Shown here: piece by piece, positions 32,201-41,200 of the stretch
How positions within the stretch are numbered: the first letter of the stretch is position 1
Layout of the letters: each line of letters opens with the position of its first letter
Assembly: GCA_946406115.1 (NCBI GenBank)
Contig: OX291545.1
Location: 13,654,001 to 13,718,000, forward strand
DNA: 64,000 nucleotides
From: Apoda limacodes
Lineage: Eukaryota > Arthropoda > Insecta > Lepidoptera > Limacodidae
Reading direction: 5' to 3'
Position numbers and translations under genes: made by a program
Notes under the pieces: generated by a model
Database searches by the model: none
The model's input: the letters and a program-made list of their open reading frames with translations, nothing else
What the model was told of the DNA's origin: nothing

Positions 32201-35200
32201 TTCATATTTATAAGAAGTGTCTACATAAATGATTAAGTAATTCAAACACAATACCTTTACGACGACCGGCGCCCTCTAAAACATCCCTTTCCATAAATGT
32301 TCTAAAAGCGCTTGCAACAATGGTATCAGGCTTCGTACCTGGCAATTGTCTTTTACAATAAAGTTTACTTGCTACAGATACTAAACTATGTTTGAATTGC
32401 CAATAATATATTTTCTCAAACGGGTTATGTGGTGTTCGACATAGCCATTTTGGATTATCGTACAGTAACTTGTCAATCTCGACCAATGTCAACCCTTTTT
32501 CATGTACATTACAATCGTAGAATAACTGCCATAAATACAAACGTATCAATATCGGTTTGAACAAAATTTCATCTGTGTTACATATCTTAGCGTACTGATA
32601 GTAAATTTTCTTCAAATGGTTTTCGTAATACCTTAAGGCCTTCAGTAGAGATGTTTCTTCAAAAAGTATCAAATCTTGAATGTTTTCAGGTTCATTTGCA
32701 CTTTCATAATCTTCATTTTGTCGTACATCCTTTTCTATATGTCTATTATTTTCTATGTATTCGTTTAAGATGTTTGTCCGAATTTCAAGTTGTCTATCAA
32801 TGTTTGCAAAAGCTCGATTTATGTGATAGAGAAGTCCTACGCTGTCGTTGTATATGTCAAATTGATAAGGTTCTACAGGGCCTTGACTAATGTACTGTGC
32901 CGCTTGATGATTTTCACTGGAGAGTGGTTGTAAATTGTCATCAATAAATAATCTTTTGTCCTGGATTATTAATCCATTGTTAGTGACAAATCTTCCTAAG
33001 CCATGTTTTTTATTCTCTTTGAAATCACCTTTGTAATGAGACCCAAATCCTAGGCCTAAGTTCAAAAAACCAAAACCAGTACGTTTACCGTTTTCCCAAT
33101 GACCACGATATGCAGAAAGGGATGGTGGTGACATTGTATTGTTATAATGTGTCTCCCATATGTAAATTCCAGATCCAGACATGACACCATTTTTCCATTG
33201 ACCTTCATAGAACTAAAATAAAAGTAGAGAAGGAAATATTTAAACATACATAATTAAAGCAAAAAAGCTTTCTCCAAAAGCTTACCGGTGGCCGCAACAC
33301 GGACTACTCCATTCGGAAGGCCACTAAGAATATGAAACAGCCGATTATCTACGTTTCACCCACTAAAATTGGACCTGGGAAATGGGGCTGTTAGCAATGA
33401 ACAAAAAGCGAAAATGTTTGCTGAGCATTTGGAGACCATATTGAAACCAAATGAAGGTCATATAAATCAAGAAGTGTATGCGTGCGCGTTACTCTAAATG
33501 ACAGGATAAGTGCATAGTAATAATAATAATACAAGAGCAAATGCGGAGTGAAAAAATAAGTAGGTAAGTAGATAAGTGACAAGAATTAATGAATTTAAGA
33601 AATTTATGTTTAGCTGTAAACGTAAATGATGAAAAAGAATGAAGTGAAAATCAGCCGTAATTGACTATTCTTCCGGAAAACAATACTGAAGTTTTCCTAC
33701 GGAACGCTATTTAAGCTTAGACCCCGCCCTCCCCCAAAATCTAAGCTGCGACCTCACCTACTTAGCACTCGGTTTACCAAGTAGCCCTAGTTATGTAGGT
33801 ACATATAACAGTTTTTATAGATAAGTACCTGATATTGAAAACACTTACATCACGGTTGGGCCAAATCATCAAACCTTTGCCTTCCCTGACGTAACGGTTC
33901 CATTCACCCTTATATCCACTCAGTGAGCAATATTCACGCGATCCCAGTCCATGGCGGATATTCTGGAATACATATGAACATGGAAGTTATTATATTTTTT
34001 ACTGAGAACGCATCTCATACCTTTATTTATTACGCACTTAGTTTCATTTCAGACAAATCTCAAGAATGATGAAATGGACTAAAATCATCTACACAAAAGA
34101 TATCATTCTCATCGGTCCGAAAGAAGTCAAAAAAATACAGAAAAACTTTTGTAAATAGTGGTTTTTAACCGACTTCAAAAAAGGAGAAGGTTCTATTTTC
34201 GACGAGTATATCTTTTTTTATGTATGTCGATTTCTCCGTCAATATTGTGAACTAATTTCAAAATTCTTTTTTATTCGAAAGAGTATGCTCTGAGGTGGTC
34301 CCATATTAATTAAGTAGATTTAAAACTTTAACTTTTGGAGAAAAAAAATAATTGATGTTAATTTGGAACTGGTAAAACGCGGCTTTTATGTTGATGATTA
34401 TTGTTTTGTTACAAGTAAGGATATTATTAAAGTACAAGAAAGAAAAGGAATTTCTCACTCAAAAGAAAAAAATAAAAAGTCTTTAACAAAAAAAAAAAAC
34501 AACCAAAAAGGTTAAAATAATTACTTAGTTCATCATTTTGAAGTCGTTTGTTTTTTTTTGTTAAAAAGTTTTATATATTTAAAAATTTCAACTTCCTATG
34601 TCTACACTACCTTAAATTGTAGACTTAACCACTCTCAAAAAAACCTACATATGTTGATAGGTGTGTACCTATCTATAGGTGTGTGACTACAATAAACATT
34701 TTTATGTCACTCACGTATTCCCATTCTCCATCATAAGAGTTTTTAAACGATTCAGAGTAATATATGACACCATAGCCATGTTTAGTTCCACAATGCCATC
34801 CACCAGCGTAACTCTGTTGATTGCGCGAATCCACGTAAAGACCTTTCCCGTGACGCAAGTTACCGACAAAGTCTCCTTCGTACCAAGTGTCGTCCTTCCA
34901 CTGTATTTTACCTTTTCCGTTGATTTCGTTGTTTTTGAATTTTCCCTGTAATGTTTGGTAACTACTTGTTTAAAATGTCATAATGTTTGTTTTCCTTATG
35001 AGTATGAAAAGATAAATGAGATACCTATATCAAGAAGGCATATTTTTTTTTCTGACAGATTATGCAGTTGGCTGTTGCAGCCATTACTGCTTCACCGGGC
35101 TTTTTGGGGCGAGACTTTGAAGGAACCCAACGCTCAAGGGCTAGCGCCCCGGCACTCTTTGATACCTCGTGTATCCTTGCGGGCGCCGACGAACCCGCGG

Positions 35201-38200
35201 ACGTCGGCGTCATGTTGGGGGAAGTCCCTAGTAGGGGAGGTCGTAGAGACTAATCTCGCTACCCGGACAGCGAGATCGTCATCTGGGGCCGTTAGTACGT
35301 GCCGAGGCCGCCTAACGATGGTTTACGACCATGCCGAGGTCGGTCGGAGGGATGAAGTAAGCATATATTAACTAACCCTGCCATAGCAATTTCAGTTTCC
35401 CTAATATTATAAAGAGGAAAGATTTGTAATTTTGTATGTTTGTAACGAATAAAATCAAAAACTACTGGACCGATTTCAAAAATTCTATCACCATTAGAAT
35501 GCTACATTATCCCCGAGAAACAAAGGCTATATAGGTGTAAAAAAATTTGCAATAAAATGGTTTTTTTTATTCGCATGCGCTGCGAAAACTATGATAAAAC
35601 AAATAAAATTCTACAATATTAAAGAACATATCAATATCTCTATCTATCATCGGTCGACTGTCTGCTCCTTCGCTACGCAGCAGACGCAATCAACATTGAA
35701 TATTTTGACTTTTTTTAAAAAAACAAATGGTTCATAGATAAAAATATTAACTGTATTTGAAAACAAAAACTACTTATGTCATGCATAAAGATAAATTTAC
35801 TATAAGTTTATCCCAAAATATTAAAAAAATAAAAGTCCACCTGTGCGAAGCCGGGATGGGCCGCTAATACATTGTATAGACGGAAAGAAGGGTATTTTGG
35901 GCGACTCGTTAAATTGAACTAACTTAATTGGTAACAAAATTCAAATTCAAAATTCATTTATTTCAGGTAAACAAGAAACCCATATTATACATTGATATTT
36001 AGATATAGAATTAGAATAAAATAAATAATACGGAATTAAATAAATATAACCGATCAAACAAAAAATAAAAATGTCAGAACATTATATAAAATAAAATCAA
36101 TTTAAATAATACATACATATATATGCAGTCATTTAGTACTTCCTTTCCGGCATTGGCACCGCCACATGTCTATTACAGCAATGCCTAAGGAAAGGACAGT
36201 CTAATCTCTCAGCGATCATATTCAGGACAGAATTGGAGCTGGCACGAACTCTGCGTAGCAAGGACGCGCATCGCTTTCGCATAGTCGTATGGAAGCAATC
36301 GATGCGTGCACCTGCAAACATGCCAGAGGCACTGCAGAATCGTGGCAGCCCCAACACAATCCTAAATGCGTTTTTTTGTATAGTTAACCCATAGGCTGCA
36401 CGTGTACAGAGATGTGCAGTACGTTTTAAAGAGGGTTACCTTAACCTCAGCTGAGCATCTTGCAAACCTACGGGCCATCATATTGGCTCTTACTGACAGC
36501 GCCCTCCGTTCCCGCTCAATGTCAGCATCGTCCTTGAGATCAGTAGTGACTACATGCCCTAGGTACTTAAATTTTGGAACAGTTTTAAGGGGTACACCAT
36601 ATAGTCGCACTGGTGGTACATTACGTGCACATTTCACACCAGCGTCAAAGACCATGCATTGAGTTTTCGTGATATTATATTTTAAACCGTGGCCAGACAC
36701 GTATTCTACACAAGTCCGTATCAACTGCCTCAGACCACAGACTGATGCGCTCAAGAGCACCATGTCGTCAGCATAGCTCAAATTGTTAACACAGACGCCA
36801 TCAACGTGGCAGCCAACGTGCTGATTGCTAAGCGCTATGATCAACTCATTTATGTAGAGGTTGAACAGGGTTGGAGATGACAATCCACCCTGTCTAACAC
36901 CACACTCAAGCCAGTACGGATCCGACATTGCCCCCGCCCATCGCACACTGTTGACTTGGTGTGCATACCAATACTGAAACAGGCTGACCAGTTCCAGTGG
37001 AAAATTTGTGCTTCTCAGCTTCCTCCATAGCAGATCATATGACACCAAATCAAATGCCTTGGATAAGTCAAGGAAGCAAGCATACACCGGTGTCTTGCGG
37101 TCTGTGTAGTATCTGACGGTATGCTTAAGACACAGAATCGCACTTTCAGTGGACAGCCGAGGACGAAACCCGAACTGATTGTCATGCAGTGTGACATAAA
37201 TATTTAACTGTGTATTAAGCAAACTGTCAAGAACTTTAGCTGCAATAGTGGCAAGAGAAATGGGTCTGTAGTTATTTTTGTCAGCAAGGTCACCAGTTTT
37301 ATTTTTCACTACAGGCACCACCACTGTTTTCATTAGATCGTCAGGCATATAGGAGTGACCCACGCATAAGGAATAGAGCATTGCTAGGAGTCTACATATA
37401 TGTGGTCCGACATGCTTATAGTGCTCAATGCTGAGTCCATCGTGGCCTGGTGACTTGTCTTTAGATATTTGCCTAATGGCTTCAGCAACATCTTTGGCCC
37501 GAAACCTAGTCCCCACCATTTGACCATTTCTGGCAATATTGTGCACCTCCCTCGCTGGACCTAGGGGAGACTTAACCGAAAAATGGTTCTTGAAGATATT
37601 AGCAATATCCTTTGAATCGCTCACACCATCAACGCTCGCCGGGAGGCCAGGTCTTATATTTGTTTTATTAGTGGCTTTCCAAAAACCGCGGAAGTCGCCT
37701 TTGATGTGTTACTCCGCAAGAGCGTCCATTTTTATTTGGTCTTGTTGATTTTGACACCATTTTAATCGAGATTTGAACGCTCTGCGTCTTTGACACATTT
37801 CCTGGTAAACAAGGCCGGACCTCGGATTACCACACATTATCCATACCTTGAACTTAGCCCTGGCCTCCCGGTGAGCCCCACTGACGTGTTTATTCCACCC
37901 CATTAAGCGTGGGCCCTCTACCTTTTTTCTTGAGCTTGTGCTTCCCCGACTCACCACTGCTGGCCATGGTCATTACAAAAATAATCGGCACAGCTTACAC
38001 ACTCTGAAGGAAAGTCAATCATTTTTAATCTCATATGACACTCTCTGGTATACCTCGCGACTTGCTCCTCACTTCTTTCACCCCATATTACATCTTTATT
38101 TATATTACTAATTTTTGGTGAAATCTTAGGGGTAAGTAATTTTAAGTTGCAAGTAATTACAAGTGGGTAGTGATCAGACCAAAGACTGTCATACTTCACA

Positions 38201-41200
38201 TCTGCTTCTATAACAGAATGCTTAGCCGAATGAGTAGCAATACAGTGATTCAACCAGCTGCTAGTCCCGTGCACATCACTAATGAATGTGAAGGTACCCG
38301 AGTCCAGCCCCAGTTTTTCTGAGTCTACACATGACCATTTTTGTTCATCACACATATTTATAAGTTCACTGTAGAACAACTCACCCGGATCTGCATTGAA
38401 ATCACCTAAGATAAACACAGATTCAATTCTTTGTTCGTCAATAATCTCCAAATTATCGGCACAATTCGTTGGCAGGTAAACGCTCATCACTAATATTTGT
38501 GTATCGCAAGTTGTTATTTTAATGGCACATATACGAGTATTATCACATTGCAACACTGATACTTGTTGAAACGCACTATATCGCCATAGCAACGCGACGC
38601 CACCGTATGGTCGCCCGCGCAGAATCCCCGCCGACGTATCAACTGCAGATGTCGCAGTATATCCAAAACTGGAGTCAATCGTGCCGACGTATGGTATGTC
38701 ATGCAACCAGGTCTCCTGAAGACATATCACGTCACACGTACGACATAGGCTTCTAACATCCTCTACAGAGCGCTTAACGTTTTTACAGTTAAACGTAGCG
38801 AAATGATAAGGGCCGCTATCCATTGTTTGGTTGTTTTAAGCCGTCAGAAATTTTCGCAATATTCGCTCTCTTGTGTCTGAAGTGCACAAAACGTCTAAAT
38901 ATAACACCTGCAGGCCAGAATTTCTCGTCCATGTACCTGGGCAAATTTATCTCTGATATCAGAATTTTGTATGCTTTGTGCCCTCTATCAAATTTCATTT
39001 TTATTTTCTCCAGAGTAACAGTTTCCTGTGTTTTGTTATAAATATGTTTCACAATGTCACTATCTGCCGTAGATAAATGTACGTTCGTAATAAACATAGG
39101 AATTTTTCTCTCAGCCGCTCTGAAGCTGCCTTCTAAGTCACGGGCTACACCTGATTTGCCTGAAATCGATATTTCATCGGTTTCCGATTTGTAACTGTTT
39201 TCCATCCTTCGTTGTTATTATTTTGATGCACCACAGTTTCGCCTATACATAGCGACCGCTCTGACTCACATCGTTCCGTCTTATTATTACTAAGGCCGGT
39301 GTCGGTCACAGTGTGAATCAGCTGCTCCGCTACGTGTGGCGTCGGGCTAGGTATGAGTGATGTATGCGCAGTGTCCGACTCAGGCAGACAGCAGGCATTA
39401 CTCAACCAAATTAAAAAGTTATCGGCTATTTTATTTTCTAAATCATTGTTAAGAGTATTAGCTCAGTGAAATATAAGCTAACGTTACCCATAATAATTTC
39501 TTGCATTCATTACCTATTTACTATGTAATTTTGATGAAATAAATTTCAGAATTTTTAAGTATACATTTTGTTATTGTTTATTTTCCCTCGGATTCAGCAA
39601 GTCGCCTAAGTTGAACTTTATGTGGTTAGGCAAATTGACCTGTCTTATATAATATTCTCAATGGATAAAAATAGTGGGAGTAAGAGAATTTTTAAAATTT
39701 CCTGACTGAAATAAAATACTTTGATTGAATTTTCGCTTTAATATTCAGTTTCAGTAAAACGGTCTTTACAAAACGTTCAAAGAATAATGGCGATCTCCTA
39801 TAATAAATTTTATTTGAGTAAAAACGGATGCGTTTTAAAATCAAAAATAGTGACATTAATTCATTAGGCGAGGCAATTTAAAACAATTTTAAATCAATAA
39901 TGTATCTAATAAAAAGTATTTTTAGGGTTCCGTAGTCAACAAGGAACTTATAGTTTCGCCATATCCGTCCGTCCGTCCGTCTGTCTGTCCGCGTCTTAGT
40001 TCAAAAACTACTAATAAGAGAAAGCTGCAATTTGGCAGGAATATACACATTGATCAAACCCCAAACAAAGTGGTAGAATAAAATCTTTGAAAAACTCTCT
40101 CCTACACGTGAAGTGGGGGTGTAATTTTTTTTTTCGTCTACCTTATCGTGTGGGGTATCGTTGGATAGGAATTGCCAGTATGCTAAGATCATTTTTTGAT
40201 TTAGGGCTCCGTTTGCGAAACATTTAGCTTTAAAGTACTAATTTTTGTTATAGTCAAGTGTAACGGTTGATAAATGGTTATTGATAACGATGATATACAA
40301 CTAAGACCATTGATTTTAGCATTCAAGTTTTACAACACCCACCTCTCCAATAATTTTATGAAGCCGACGCACCTGGCCTACAACTTTAGTGTTGACTTCG
40401 TACATAATAACCTCAAAGTCGATCAGCGGGCTATGGAAACAGCTATATTTTACATAAACAAACTATTTTTGAATTATATTTTAGGCAAGTTAAAGTGGAA
40501 ATAAGATAAGTGATGGCCTGACCGTAGCTGGTAGAACTGATAATAATAAGGAAAAAAAAACCCCGACACCAGTTCAGCCTTGGGGCAACTCGATTTGTTC
40601 AGACTTCTTTATTAAAAATATCGGGTCGGCATCGTCTCGCCTCATTATAAGCTAATGAACTAATAACGAGGCAATGCTGATTGTGATCGCGAAAATGCAA
40701 TGTAGGACTAGGTTCCTTTTGGCCCGTGTCGTCGTAGTCGAAATGGAAATAGGACACAATTCAAATGTATGTAGGTAACGTACATTTGATTTTGCTTATT
40801 TCCTATCTTCTTTGAATGTGACTTACCAAGTAAACTGTACCGTTAGCCCACTGAAACCGGCCTTCTCCATGCATACACTTCATTGAAATCTCCCCTTCGT
40901 AAATGTTTCCATTTCGAAAGCGAATTAAAGCTTTTTCATCAGGTGATGACCACCAAATGTTTGCAAAAGGTGTGTCCTGTAAATTACTATATCACTTTAC
41001 TTAAACAAGTAATTTGTTAGTGGATGAAGAAGGTAAAGATATAACTCAGTCAGCTATAACTTTATTAAACTCTATACTAATACAATAAAGCTAGAGTTTG
41101 TTTTCTGAAGAGTCCTATTGCTGTCAATCACGTGTCCATCCTTTGTCTGTCACACAGGTCGTACAGCCAGGTTGGTTAGTCTTTAAGTTTTCACAGTAAA

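Larger units (their letters stand above)
35938..39445 (-). mobile_element. CR1/L2-like LINE in RSPH10B intron 3, lightly damaged
   Basis: Minus strand: partial ORF1 (39445-38816), endonuclease/RT ORF2 (38823-36133), 3' UTR and a short TTGAATTTGAATTTTG repeat tail at 35940-35970. It is 5'-truncated within ORF1. ORF2 needs only about three single-base or stop lesions to be explained (near 37955, 37709 and in an A-run at 36375), so the insertion looks recent compared with other elements here. Confidence 0.88.

Noticed and set aside
32208..32224. RSPH10B ending at the TAA at 32208
   Set aside because: A GTAGAC donor at 32224 and a phase-matched exon 7 continue homology to RSPH10B for another 175 residues.
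40274..40504. 76-codon plus ORF in RSPH10B intron 3
   Set aside because: No recognised motif, no splice or poly(A) context. Mentioned only in the gap description.
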